64,000 bases of DNA from Gordonia asplenii (lineage in GTDB: Bacteria; Actinomycetota; Actinomycetes; Mycobacteriales; Mycobacteriaceae), in the NCBI RefSeq assembly GCF_012933505.1, contig NZ_JABBNB010000025.1, forward strand, positions 43,944-107,943, read 5' to 3'. The position numbers and the translations under genes were made by a program. The notes beneath the pieces were generated by a model, which was given only the letters and a program-made list of their open reading frames with translations, was not told the DNA's origin and ran no database searches. Positions 1 through 7,894 of the stretch are shown piece by piece. The stretch's first letter is position 1. Each line of letters starts with the position of its first letter.

Positions 1-676
1 TCTGAGTGATCGCACCCTGGGTGGCTCGCGCGTCTTCGAGGGCGCCGAACACCTCGTCTTCGTCAGCGTTGCGCAGGCCGTCGGCGAGGCGCCACGCGGC
101 GTCGCGCATCGTGGTCAGCACACCGGCTGCGTCACGACGCGCCCGGTGAGCCGGATTGACCGGAAACACCGCCACGACGATGAGCCCGATCACGCCGCCG
201 ATCAGCGCGTCCACCGCCCGACTGAAACCGGCGGTACCGCCGGGCGGCAGGAGTGTGGCTACCAGCGTCGCCGACGACGCCGCCTGCATCGGTACCAGCG
301 GCCCGTCGTCGAGGAAGACCGCGGTGGCCATCGCGAGCGCCACGACGACGACCACCTGCCAGGTACCCGATCCGATCTGCCGCACTAGCAGGTCGCCGAC
401 CAGGATGCCGATGACCACACCGCCGACGAGCTCGACCGACCGTCGCCAGCGTTTGCCCAGTGACAAACCGAGCGAGACCACAGCCGCGATCGGCGCGAAG
501 AACGGTGCGGGATTGGTTCCGGTGACCATGCTCGCGACCCACCACGCCAACCCGGCGGCCACCGCGCACTGCAGAATCGGGCCGCCGGACAGCCAGAGTC
601 GACGCAGCCTGGTCTGCAGGATCGCGGGGAAGGTGAGGAACCAGGCGTGCAGCCTGGGCCGGATGGGACTAATCAA
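1..676 (-). CDS. FUSC-type aromatic acid exporter family membrane protein (partial)
   Basis: The reverse strand encodes a membrane protein that runs off the left edge, so its C-terminus is missing. About 225 codons are visible. Hydrophobic stretches include LQCAVAAGLAWWVASMV, FFAPIAAVVSLGLSLG, VELVGGVVIGILVGDLLV, VVVVVALAMATAVFL and LIGGVIGLIVVAVFPV. These are followed by a soluble stretch that continues out of the window. Regularly spaced helices with short loops such as GKRWRRSVELVGG resemble the FUSC/aromatic acid exporter (YhfK/YccS-like) family, which exports small organic acids or amphiphiles. The best start is TTG at 676, overlapping the stop of the DUF3151 gene upstream by 8 bases, so the two are probably co-transcribed. 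The fold is fairly clear; the substrate is unknown. Confidence 0.7.
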   Translation of the reverse strand, partial: MISPIRPRLHAWFLTFPAILQTRLRRLWLSGGPILQCAVAAGLAWWVASMVTGTNPAPFFAPIAAVVSLGLSLGKRWRRSVELVGGVVIGILVGDLLVRQIGSGTWQVVVVVALAMATAVFLDDGPLVPMQAASSATLVATLLPPGGTAGFSRAVDALIGGVIGLIVVAVFPVNPAHRARRDAAGVLTTMRDAAWRLADGLRNADEDEVFGALEDARATQGAITQ

Positions 677-1109
677 GCCCCAACTGGCCGATCGCGTTGG
701 GATCGCTGTCGTTGAGCAGGTCGAGGCAGCGGAGGTATTCGTCTTCCTCACCGATGGCCTGCGCGGCACGGGCCAGCGCGCCGACGCAGCGCAGGAAACC
801 CTGGTTGGGTTCGTGGCTCCACGGGACCGGGCCGAATCCCTTCCATCCGTGGCGCCGCAGCTGATCGAGTCCGCGGTGGTAGCCGGTCCGCGCGAAGGCG
901 TACGCGGTGACGTATCCCTGGGTGGCGTGCGCGTCGTCGACGATGTTCTCCAGCGCCGCTTCGGCAAGGTAGGCCCAGGCGATCGAGGCCGTCGGGTGAG
1001 CTGCTGCCACCGCAGCCGGGTCGACCTTGTTGAGCAGGTCTGATTCCGCCTCGTCGTCGCCGGTCAGCAGGGTGGGATTGGGGCCGAGAAGATCTCCGAA
1101 GGAAGTCAC
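669..1109 (-). CDS. DUF3151 family protein (Rv0360c-like)
   Basis: A 146-residue soluble protein. The run GYHRGLDQLRRHGWKGFG followed by PVPWSHEPNQGFLR is the hallmark I associate with DUF3151, a short conserved family nearly confined to Actinobacteria. Mostly helical, no signal peptide, full family length. Its function is not established. In mycobacteria the homologue (Rv0360c) lies beside an Rv0361-type membrane protein and fba, and the same neighbours appear here, which supports orthology. The gene is divergent from the large acidic protein at 1304 and overlaps the exporter gene downstream by 8 bases. Confidence 0.85.
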   Translation of the reverse strand: MTSFGDLLGPNPTLLTGDDEAESDLLNKVDPAAVAAAHPTASIAWAYLAEAALENIVDDAHATQGYVTAYAFARTGYHRGLDQLRRHGWKGFGPVPWSHEPNQGFLRCVGALARAAQAIGEEDEYLRCLDLLNDSDPNAIGQLGLD

Positions 1110-1303
1110 CTCTGCATTCTGTCATCCAACCGCGACGCCGAGTGCGCGATGACTGACGACACTCGGCGACGAGCACCGAAATGCCGTTACCGCGGCGCAT
1201 TAGATAGGCTGGTACGACTTCGGGTGTGTTCCGACACCCTTATTCAGCGTGACCTCACCGCTGCAGGGCGGGTTTTTCAAACAAAGAAGGCAGGACGTGC
1301 CGT

Positions 1304-3265
1304 ATGGCGCCATCGGACGACACCAAGCGGTTCCCCGCACCTAAGAAAGCGGTGGGCAGGGCAATCGCCGCATTCCGCAACCGCGGCGAAAACGATACCC
1401 CGGCATCCCCGAACATCACGCGCGCCGCGCCGCCGGCTCCCCCGTCTACCGGTGGTGCGGCCCGCAACGGCTCTGCCGGCGCGCCCGCTGCGCCGTCCAC
1501 GCCCCCTGCGCGGCCCACCCCCTCCGCTCCGGCGACACCCGCGAAGCCGGAACCGGAGAAGCCCAAGTCGACGATGAAGCCCCGGGGTGGACGCGGCATC
1601 GACTCGGCGACGATGGTCATCGACCGCTCCAAGCTGCCCAAGGCCGAGGAGCTCACCGACCTCGACGACATCGACGCCCTCGCCGGCGACAAAGCCGATG
1701 AAAAGCACGAGTCCGATTCGAGTGCGTCGAAGAAGGCAGCCGTCGCAGGCGGCGCGGTTGCCGCGGGTGTGGCAGCTGCGGCAGCCGCGGGCGCGGACAA
1801 GGCCGACGAGGCACCGTCCGACGACGATTCGACGAAAGACGATGACACGAAGGCCGCCGCGGCGACCGAGGAGCCCGGCGTCGAAGATGGCGCCGAGTCC
1901 GCTGCCGAAGACGAGCCCGCAGCCGCGGACGCCGCCGGCGATCCCGCGGCCGAAGAACTTGCGGCAGAGCCCGCAGCCGATTCGGCTGCGGCCGGTGAGG
2001 CTTCTGCCGACTCGACTCCGGTCGACTCGACTCCGGCCGGGGAAGCTACGGCCGATTCGACTCCTGCCGATGGAGCTGTGGTCGAGGAGGCGGCAGGTAC
2101 TGCGCCGGCCGATGAGGCCGCATCCGACGAGGTCCCGACGGCGCCGGAGGCAGTCGAACCGGCTGAGCCGGTCGTCGAGTCGACGGTCGAGGACGACACC
2201 GCTACCCCCGCTGCGGAGACCACGACCGAAAAGGACGCCGACGCCGAGCCCGCCGCGGACGACGACAAGACCGCGAAGATCGCAGCGGCGACGGCTGCTG
2301 CGGGGGCGGCCGCTGTGGTGGCCTCCGCCGTGGCCAAGTCGAAGGCCGACGAAAAGACCACTGCCGAGGATTCAGCGAAAACCGAAGCAGTACAAGAGGA
2401 CTCGTCCGTTTCGACCGACGAGGTCAGCACGGACGACGCCGAGCAAGGCACCGTCGCCGACGCCGAGGAGCAGACCGGCGAATCGTCGGACGACACCACC
2501 GATGTCGTACCGACCGCCGACACGGACGAGAAGACCGACGTCGTCGAGACGCCGACCGATGAGAAGACCGTCGAGCTCGACAAGCCCGATCTCGACCAGA
2601 AGACCGTCGCCATCTCGAAGGCCGACGCCGCGGCCGCCGTCGCCGGATCAGACGCCGCGACGACGGTGATCCGCAAGCCGGAGATCCGCAAGCTCGAGCC
2701 GTCGACCACGGTCATCAACAAGCCGGCCGCCGTGGCCGGTGGCCCGGCGACATCGCCGAGCGCGCCCCCGCAGACCGGGCCCGGCTGGACGTCGACCGGA
2801 CACGAACCGCAGGTCATCACGTCCGAGGCGCCGGCCAAGACCAAGCGCAAGTGGCCGTTGCTCGTCGGCGCCGCCGTTGTGGTGGTGGTCGTGGCCGCCG
2901 CGATCCTCGGGTATCTGTTCGGCCGGTCGCCGGCCGACGCCGACGAGGCGGCCAACGTCGCGGTCAGCTATGTCGCCGCCCAGAACAACGGCGACATCGC
3001 GACCCTGCGCAACGTCACCTGCGGCGATCGCCACGAGTTCTACACTCGCATCTCCGACGCCGACTTCGCGAAGATCTACGCCGCGCAGAAGACCCGCAAC
3101 GAGCTGGTCAACATCTCCGGCGTCAAAGCGTCGAAGGTGACCGGCGGGAGCAGCGCCGTCGTCGAGGTCAACGCGTTCCGCACCAGCACACCGCAGACGA
3201 TCACCCCGGTCTCGATCAACCTGCAGAAGCAGGGCGACGACTGGAAGGTCTGCGACCCCAAGTAG
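1304..3265 (+). CDS. Large acidic Ala/Glu/Asp-rich single-pass membrane protein, Rv0361-like
   Basis: A 653-residue protein in three parts. Residues 1-110 are basic and Pro/Ala-rich. Residues ~110-510 are a low-complexity acidic tract of Ala, Glu, Asp, Thr and Ser, probably disordered and cytoplasmic. A single membrane segment follows at ~516-538 (WPLLVGAAVVVVVVAAAILG), then a C-terminal extracytoplasmic domain of ~115 residues starting DADEAANVAVSYVAAQNNGD. That domain has two cysteines (573 and 650), consistent with a disulfide, and resembles the DUF4878/Rv0361 anchor domain of mycobacteria. The ATG at 1304 has AAGGCAGG upstream. The coding strand is confirmed by the folded C-terminal domain, because the acidic region also leaves long Ser/Arg-rich frames open on the other strand and frame. 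Function unknown; an envelope-anchored scaffold or signalling role is only a guess. Confidence 0.8.
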   Translation: MAPSDDTKRFPAPKKAVGRAIAAFRNRGENDTPASPNITRAAPPAPPSTGGAARNGSAGAPAAPSTPPARPTPSAPATPAKPEPEKPKSTMKPRGGRGIDSATMVIDRSKLPKAEELTDLDDIDALAGDKADEKHESDSSASKKAAVAGGAVAAGVAAAAAAGADKADEAPSDDDSTKDDDTKAAAATEEPGVEDGAESAAEDEPAAADAAGDPAAEELAAEPAADSAAAGEASADSTPVDSTPAGEATADSTPADGAVVEEAAGTAPADEAASDEVPTAPEAVEPAEPVVESTVEDDTATPAAETTTEKDADAEPAADDDKTAKIAAATAAAGAAAVVASAVAKSKADEKTTAEDSAKTEAVQEDSSVSTDEVSTDDAEQGTVADAEEQTGESSDDTTDVVPTADTDEKTDVVETPTDEKTVELDKPDLDQKTVAISKADAAAAVAGSDAATTVIRKPEIRKLEPSTTVINKPAAVAGGPATSPSAPPQTGPGWTSTGHEPQVITSEAPAKTKRKWPLLVGAAVVVVVVAAAILGYLFGRSPADADEAANVAVSYVAAQNNGDIATLRNVTCGDRHEFYTRISDADFAKIYAAQKTRNELVNISGVKASKVTGGSSAVVEVNAFRTSTPQTITPVSINLQKQGDDWKVCDPK

Positions 3266-3276
3266 AAGTCCCGCAC

Positions 3277-3318
3277 ACAACGAAGCGCCCCTTGGAAATC
3301 CAAGGGGCGCTTCGTTGT
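3277..3318. terminator. Bidirectional terminator between convergent genes
   Basis: A perfect 19-bp stem (left arm 3277-3295, right arm 3300-3318) with loop AAAT. It sits between the stop of the acidic membrane protein (+) and the stop of fba (-), so it can terminate both. The stem carries the core AAGCGCCCCTTGG. There is no strong T tract, as is common in actinobacteria. Confidence 0.85.
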
Positions 3319-3323
3319 TCGAC

Positions 3324-4358
3324 TCACTTACTGATCGAGCGGCCCGCCGAGCGCAGGTCGTTGCAAGCCTCGATGACACGCTCGGTCATCGACGCTTCGG
3401 CCTTCTTCATGTAGACGCGGGGGTCGTAGACCTTCTTGTTGCCGACCTCTCCGTCGACCTTGAGCACACCGTCGTAGTTGGCGAACATGTGCCCGGCGAC
3501 CGGACGGGTGAAGGCGTACTGGGTGTCAGTGTCGACGTTCATCTTCACCACGCCGTAGCTCAGCGATTCTTCGATCTCGCTCTTGAGCGAGCCGGACCCG
3601 CCGTGGAAGACGAAGTCGAAGGGCTTCGACGCCGGGTCGACGCCGAGCTTCGCGGCAGCGGCCTTCTGTCCGTCGTCGAGAACCGACGGCTTGAGCTTGA
3701 CGTTGCCCGGCTTGTAGACGCCGTGCACGTTGCCGAAGGTTGCGGCGAGCAGATACTTGCCCTTCTCCCCCGCGCCGAGCGCCGCGACGGTCTTCTCGAA
3801 GTCTTCCACCGAGGTGTAGAGCTTGTCGTTGATCTCGGCCTCGACACCGTCTTCTTCACCGCCGACGACGCCGATCTCCACCTCGAGGATGATGTTGGCG
3901 GCCGCGGTCTTGGCGAGCAGTTCCTGGGCGATCTCCAGATTCTCGTCGATCGGCACCGCCGAACCGTCCCACATGTGCGACTGGAACAGCGGATCCTGGC
4001 CGTTGCGCACGCGCTCGGTCGAGATCTCGATGAGCGGGCGGACGAATCCGTCGAGCTTGTCCTTCGGACAGTGGTCGGTGTGCAGCGCGATGGTGACGTC
4101 GTACTTGGCCGCGATGACGTGCGCGAACTCGGCGAGCGCGACCGCACCGGTGACCATGTCCTTCACGCCGAGGCCGGAACCGAACTCGGCGCCACCGGTG
4201 GAGAACTGGATGATGCCGTCACTGCCGGCGTCGGCGAAACCCTTGATCGCGGCGTTGATGGTCTCCGACGACGTGCAGTTGATCGCCGGGAACGCGTAGC
4301 CACCCTCCTTGGCCTTGGCCAGCATCTCGGCGTACTTCTCGGGGGTTGCGATGGGCAT
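3324..4358 (-). CDS. fba: Class II fructose-bisphosphate aldolase
   Basis: A 344-residue zinc-dependent aldolase. It reversibly cleaves fructose 1,6-bisphosphate into glyceraldehyde 3-phosphate and dihydroxyacetone phosphate in glycolysis and gluconeogenesis. ALHTDHCPKDKL (residues 91-102) supplies the catalytic Asp95 and a zinc His96. Further zinc ligands are His212 in GNVHGVY and His252 in FHGGSGS, and VKMNVDTDTQYAF is the phosphate-binding end of the barrel. Length matches the actinobacterial type. The reading frame stays open for another ~190 codons upstream, but the ATG at 4358 is preceded by GGAGGA and gives the family N-terminus MPIATPEKYAEML, so the extension is not translated sequence. 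Probably monocistronic, ending at the shared terminator. Confidence 0.97.
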   Translation of the reverse strand: MPIATPEKYAEMLAKAKEGGYAFPAINCTSSETINAAIKGFADAGSDGIIQFSTGGAEFGSGLGVKDMVTGAVALAEFAHVIAAKYDVTIALHTDHCPKDKLDGFVRPLIEISTERVRNGQDPLFQSHMWDGSAVPIDENLEIAQELLAKTAAANIILEVEIGVVGGEEDGVEAEINDKLYTSVEDFEKTVAALGAGEKGKYLLAATFGNVHGVYKPGNVKLKPSVLDDGQKAAAAKLGVDPASKPFDFVFHGGSGSLKSEIEESLSYGVVKMNVDTDTQYAFTRPVAGHMFANYDGVLKVDGEVGNKKVYDPRVYMKKAEASMTERVIEACNDLRSAGRSISK

Positions 4359-4588
4359 CGATGAATCCTCCATACTTGTCGGCAACGGCAGCCTTGTGCT
4401 GTGTCCGCGGCACCTTCTTCGTCGCGACCCACTTGTGGCGAGTCGTGAGCTCCGGGCGACGAACCTGCGGCGAATCGCCGCGACGATGAGTCGTCGGGCG
4501 AGTCGCGGTCCGTCGCGAGCATCACCTAAGTATGGCAAGTCGTGATCGGCGTCGCAGCGAGAGGGAGGACGCGGCCGGATCTGCGTCG

Positions 4589-4891
4589 CTATCGCTCGCT
4601 GATCCGCCATGGATCGCTGTTCAGCGGGCCGTTCACGGCGCGCAGTCGCAGCGTCGTCCCGCCATCGACGCGGACGTCTACCGGGACGGTGCCGAGGACC
4701 CTGCGCCATCCCCGGTACCGGATCCCGACCGCCACACGATGCGCGCCAGCCTCGCAGTGGATGAGGGCCGCCTTGTTCCATCGGACGGCGTGTTCCGTCT
4801 CGTCGACGGCGACGATCGGTCGGGCCAGCGCGTAGACGAACCACCCGTTGACCCAGTGGGCACCTACGACGACTTCGATTGCGGAGGTCAT
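4589..4891 (-). CDS. Small beta-rich hypothetical protein
   Basis: A 100-residue open frame, MTSAIEVVVGAHWVNGWFVY and onward. The pattern of a short tryptophan-bearing strand, then an ALIHCEAGAHRVAVGIRY segment, recalls small beta-sandwich proteins in which a Pro/Ala-Gly-x-His-x-Val-x-Val strand is conserved. No signal peptide or membrane segment is evident and no Shine-Dalgarno is clear before the ATG at 4891. It lies upstream of and co-oriented with fba, 230 bases away. Composition and codon pattern look coding, but I do not recognise a family. Confidence 0.5.
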   Translation of the reverse strand: MTSAIEVVVGAHWVNGWFVYALARPIVAVDETEHAVRWNKAALIHCEAGAHRVAVGIRYRGWRRVLGTVPVDVRVDGGTTLRLRAVNGPLNSDPWRISER

Positions 4892-4964
4892 GAATCGAGT
4901 GAAGCAGGTCGGCTTGCTCGTCGGGATCGGTCAACTGTGGTAGCGACTAAGGCCGACGCCCGAC

Positions 4965-5132
4965 GCGTTCCTCTGCCGGTTGAGCGAGCGCAGCGAGTCG
5001 AAACCCCACCGGCCGGACAGTAGCGAAACCCGCAGCGTCACCGTGGTTTCGACTCGGCTTCGCCTCGCTCAACCAGCAGGATGCGGCGAAGCAGGGTGCG
5101 CACAAGATATCAATACCATTAGCCGCGACACT
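4965..5132. repeat. Dispersed intergenic palindromic repeat, copy A
   Basis: The element has a left arm GGTTGAGCGAGCGCAGCGAG, a spacer containing CCCGCAGCGTCAC, and a right arm that is nearly the reverse complement (GGTTTCGACTCGGCTTCGCC then TCGCTCAACC). A conserved tail follows: GCACAAGATATCAA, ACCATTAGCC. The same arms, spacer and tail recur at 9279-9436. It is non-coding and can fold into a long hairpin. The stretch 4892-5118 holds nothing else I can support. Confidence 0.8.
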
Positions 5133-5277
5133 CCGAGCCCAGCCCAACCAGCGGATATCGCTGAGGCGCCGGGGCGAGTGGCTCGTCGCGATTCACCCCT
5201 CGCGCCGCGAGCGTCACGCACAGTCCGAATATCGCCACCACGCCGACGGTCGAGGTGCCACACACTAGTGCTGACAT
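5119..5277 (-). CDS. Possible small membrane peptide
   Basis: A 52-residue frame starting at the ATG at 5277, preceded by GGGGGAGCGG as a possible ribosome site. It has one hydrophobic segment (STVGVVAIFGLCVTLAARGV) followed by a polar tail. Its C-terminal end abuts the copy A repeat. It is divergent from the DedA gene. No family recognised; it may be chance coding. Confidence 0.3.
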   Translation of the reverse strand: MSALVCGTSTVGVVAIFGLCVTLAARGVNRDEPLAPAPQRYPLVGLGSECRG

Positions 5278-5414
5278 CACCGCTCCCCCCAGAATCGTGT
5301 CGGTCACCCCCGTGATCCGACGTGCTCCGCAGCATCGCACACGCCTATGACATCGCCCACTGGCCCGCCAACACTCAGCCGGGGTTCAGGTCCGCCCAGG
5401 TAGCCTGTATTTCC

Positions 5415-6152
5415 GTGATCAATGCGCTGACCGACACCTCGACCGCCTGGGCCGCCGATGCCGCGAACACCGTCGTCCAAGCCGGGCTGATGCCGGGCTT
5501 CATGGACCCGTTCACCCTGATCGGATACTTCGGCGCATTCGCCTTCTGGGGCTTGTTGATCGTCATCTTCATCGAGTCCGGCGTGCTGTTCCCGGTACTC
5601 CCCGGCGATTCTCTGTTGTTCGTCGCGGGCCTCATCGCCGCAGGCAGTGCCACTGCGGAGCACGCCCAGCAAGTCGCCGACGCCAACTTCAAACTCTGGT
5701 ACCTGCTGATCGGTGTACCCATCGCCGGCATTCTCGGCGGGCAGGTCGGCTATTGGGTCGGCCGCTTGGCGGGGACGTCGATGTTCAAGCCCGACGCACG
5801 GTTCCTCAAGGAGAAGTACCTGCTCGAGGCGCACGAGTTCTTCGAGAAGCGCGGCCCGTTCACCATCTTCATCGCGCGCTTCGTTCCGATCGTGCGCACG
5901 CTCGCCCCGATCGTCGCCGGCGCCGCGAGGATGAAGTACGCCCTGTTCAGCGCCTACAACGTGATCGGCGCGATTGTCTGGGGCGCCGGTATCGTGCTGC
6001 TCGGCTACTGGCTGGGCAGCTTCACGATCATCCAGAAGCTGATCGAGCCGATCTTCATCCTCATCGTGTTGGTGTCGGTGCTGCCGATGGTCTGGGAGTG
6101 GTACAAGCGTCGCAAGAACACTTCGCAGGGAGCAGTGTCCGACGCCGCGTAG
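5415..6152 (+). CDS. DedA family membrane protein
   Basis: A DedA/SNARE-associated (VTT-domain) integral membrane protein of about 245 residues; the family acts as flippase-like transporters linked to phospholipid recycling and membrane potential. Diagnostic features are the re-entrant motif ESGVLFPVLPGDSLLFVAGL, the helix GQVGYWVGRLAG, the loop FFEKRGPFTIFIARFVPIVR with its conserved FxxRxxPxxR core, and a C-terminal helix pair ending in WEWYKRRK. I chose GTG at 5415 (AGGTAG ~9 bases upstream); an in-frame ATG at 5322 would add 31 residues with no sign of conservation. The mycobacterial counterpart (Rv0364) also follows fba. Confidence 0.92.
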   Translation: MINALTDTSTAWAADAANTVVQAGLMPGFMDPFTLIGYFGAFAFWGLLIVIFIESGVLFPVLPGDSLLFVAGLIAAGSATAEHAQQVADANFKLWYLLIGVPIAGILGGQVGYWVGRLAGTSMFKPDARFLKEKYLLEAHEFFEKRGPFTIFIARFVPIVRTLAPIVAGAARMKYALFSAYNVIGAIVWGAGIVLLGYWLGSFTIIQKLIEPIFILIVLVSVLPMVWEWYKRRKNTSQGAVSDAA

Positions 6153-6690
6153 GCCAGCTCTGGCAAGACCGAGGATGCGGCGATAGCGGCAGCCATCGTG
6201 GTCGAGCCAGGCCGGGACTCGCAAGGTCGCTCAGCACGGCGGGGGCCGCCGAGAGCCGCAACGGAAATTGGGAGACACGCCCTAGCTGGTCCGACGCTTG
6301 GTTGGTGAGAGCTGGTGGTTCGGTGCGCTGACACCGTCGGCTTACGGGGTTTCGACACGGGCCTACGCTTGCGCTCCGGCCCGGCTCAACCAGCGGGTGG
6401 GCACGCTCAATCTACGGGTGGCGCCCGACTTACGCTCCGACCCGACTCATCAAACCAGCGGATGCGCACGCTCAACCAGCGGAGTGACCCGGCTCATGGC
6501 ACCCACTGAAACCAGCGGGTGAGCCCGATCCGGCTGGATCTGGGCCCCGACATCCCCGTCTAGTCACAAACCGGTCCCCCTCAGCGGAGCAGATGCTGGG
6601 GAGCATCCGTCGCGCTGAAGGGGACCGGTTTGCCGGATCAAGCGAACAGGTCACGTACGTCGCGATCACATTCAGTCGTGCACTCGGTCA
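6153..6690. repeat. Gene-free stretch with degenerate CTCAACCAGCGG repeats
   Basis: No convincing gene. From about 6346 to 6530 there are spaced variants of the dispersed repeat arm. They are a GGTTTCGACACGGGCC start, then CTCAACCAGCGGGTG, AAACCAGCGGATGCGCACG, CTCAACCAGCGGAGTG and AAACCAGCGGGTGAGCCCG. It looks like a decayed array of the element seen intact at 4965 and 9279. It is followed by the hairpin at 6567-6632. Confidence 0.6.
6567..6632. terminator. Large compound hairpin between convergent genes
   Basis: A 20-base left arm (6567-6586, containing AAACCGGTCCCC) pairs almost perfectly with 6613-6632. The loop contains a smaller inner stem GATGCT/AGCATC (6592-6606). It lies between the stops of the DedA gene and the SpoU methylase gene, so it is likely a bidirectional terminator. 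Confidence 0.65.
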
Positions 6691-7371
6691 TCACCATGCC
6701 TGGTCGAGGTCCGCGTGCTGGGAAATCCACGCGTGCATCGCGATTCCGGCCGCGACCCCGGCGTTGATCGAGCGTGTGGAACCGAACTGCGCTATCGACA
6801 CGGTCAAGTCCGCGGCGGCCTGCGCGTCGTCACTGACTCCCGGCCCCTCCTGACCGAACAGCAGGACGCAATCACGAGGCAGCGCAACGGTTTCCAGCCG
6901 CACCGAGCCGGGCGTATTGTCCACCGCGACGACCACCAGTCCCGCTTCGCGCGCCCAGGCGACCAAGTCGGCGACGGTCTCGTGGTGCTCGATGCGCTGA
7001 TAGCGGTCGGTGACCATCGCTCCCCGACGATTCCACCGGCGTCGGCCGACGATGTGCACCGCGGCCGCAGCGAAGGCATTCGCCGTCCGCACGACCGTGC
7101 CGATATTGGCGTCATGAGCGAAATTCTCAATAGCGATGTGCAGCGGGTGACGTCGCGCGTCGATGTCGGCGACGATCGCATCGCGCGTCCAATAGCGGTA
7201 TGCGTCAACGACATTGCGCGAATCACCGTCAGCCAGGAGTTCGGCGTCGAACATCGGATCCGACGGCAGCGGCGCACCGCGCTCGATCAGCCACGGCCCG
7301 ACGCCGACCGGCGCCGAGCGCGCCTGCCATTCGGTGGGGCCGGGCTGGTGCTCAGGCGAGTCCGAGGTCAC
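6691..7371 (-). CDS. SpoU/TrmH family RNA 2'-O-methyltransferase
   Basis: A 226-residue S-adenosylmethionine-dependent SPOUT methyltransferase that modifies a ribose 2'-hydroxyl in tRNA or rRNA. Three SpoU motifs are complete: motif 1 ENFAHDANIGTVVRTANAF (82-100, catalytic Arg95), motif 2 FGQEGPGVS (171-179) and motif 3 SIAQFGSTRSINAGVAAGI (191-209), which form the trefoil-knot cofactor site. The ~70-residue N-terminal extension before motif 1 matches the mycobacterial Rv0380c type. The start overlaps the end of pyrE by 20 bases, so it is translated from the same transcript. The exact RNA target cannot be read from sequence. Confidence 0.93.
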   Translation of the reverse strand: MTSDSPEHQPGPTEWQARSAPVGVGPWLIERGAPLPSDPMFDAELLADGDSRNVVDAYRYWTRDAIVADIDARRHPLHIAIENFAHDANIGTVVRTANAFAAAAVHIVGRRRWNRRGAMVTDRYQRIEHHETVADLVAWAREAGLVVVAVDNTPGSVRLETVALPRDCVLLFGQEGPGVSDDAQAAADLTVSIAQFGSTRSINAGVAAGIAMHAWISQHADLDQAW

Positions 7372-7894
7372 TCAAACCCAACAGCGACCGATACGGAACA
7401 CCCAGCTTGCCGATGACCTCGTCGGCTCCGGTGGCGCGGTCGACGACGGTGGCCACCCCCACGACGTTGGCGCCGATCGCGCGCGCGGCCTCGACGGCGG
7501 TGCTCGGCGACGCCCCCGTCGTCGACGTGTCCTCGACGATCAGCACATCGCGCCCGACGATGTCGGGCCCTTCGATCTGCCGTTGCATCCCATGGGCTTT
7601 AGCGGCCTTGCGCACCACGAATGCGTCTATCGGCCGGCCGTCGGCGTGCATGATCGACGTCGCCACCGGGTCGGCGCCCAAGGTGAGGCCGCCGACCGCG
7701 TCGTACGCCCAATCCGCGGTCAACTCGCGCATCAGCTTGCCGATCAGCCGCGACGCCTCGTGGTGCAGGGTCGCACGGCGTAGATCGACGTAGTAGTCGG
7801 CCTCCTTACCGGAGGACAACGTGACTCTTCCGTGCACGACGGCGAGCTCGGTGACCAGCTTCGCGAGGCGGTCCCGATCAGAAACTTCGGTCAT
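7352..7894 (-). CDS. pyrE: Orotate phosphoribosyltransferase
   Basis: A 180-residue enzyme of de novo pyrimidine synthesis that joins orotate and PRPP to give orotidine 5'-monophosphate. The PRPP loop VLIVEDTSTTGAS (117-129) has the two acidic residues Glu121-Asp122. Upstream are SSGKEADYYVDLRR (orotate/PRPP contact), GGLTLGADPVA and FVVRKAAKAHG with the catalytic Lys/His loop. The length is the family norm. Its ATG overlaps the stop of the upstream membrane-protein gene by 4 bases (ATGA) and its own end overlaps the methylase gene, giving a three-gene operon. Confidence 0.97.
   Translation of the reverse strand: MTEVSDRDRLAKLVTELAVVHGRVTLSSGKEADYYVDLRRATLHHEASRLIGKLMRELTADWAYDAVGGLTLGADPVATSIMHADGRPIDAFVVRKAAKAHGMQRQIEGPDIVGRDVLIVEDTSTTGASPSTAVEAARAIGANVVGVATVVDRATGADEVIGKLGVPYRSLLGLSDLGLA

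Noticed and set aside
1255..2955. Long reverse-strand frame opposite the acidic membrane protein (566 codons, Ser/Ala/Val-rich)
   Set aside because: It is the complement of a GAC/GCC/GAG-rich low-complexity gene. It lacks any folded-domain signature, whereas the + frame ends in a recognisable membrane segment and domain.
3315..4364. Forward frame across fba
   Set aside because: Antisense shadow of the aldolase, which has full catalytic motifs.
4359..4934. N-terminal extension of the aldolase
   Set aside because: Arg-rich and non-conserved; the ATG at 4358 has GGAGGA and matches the family start.
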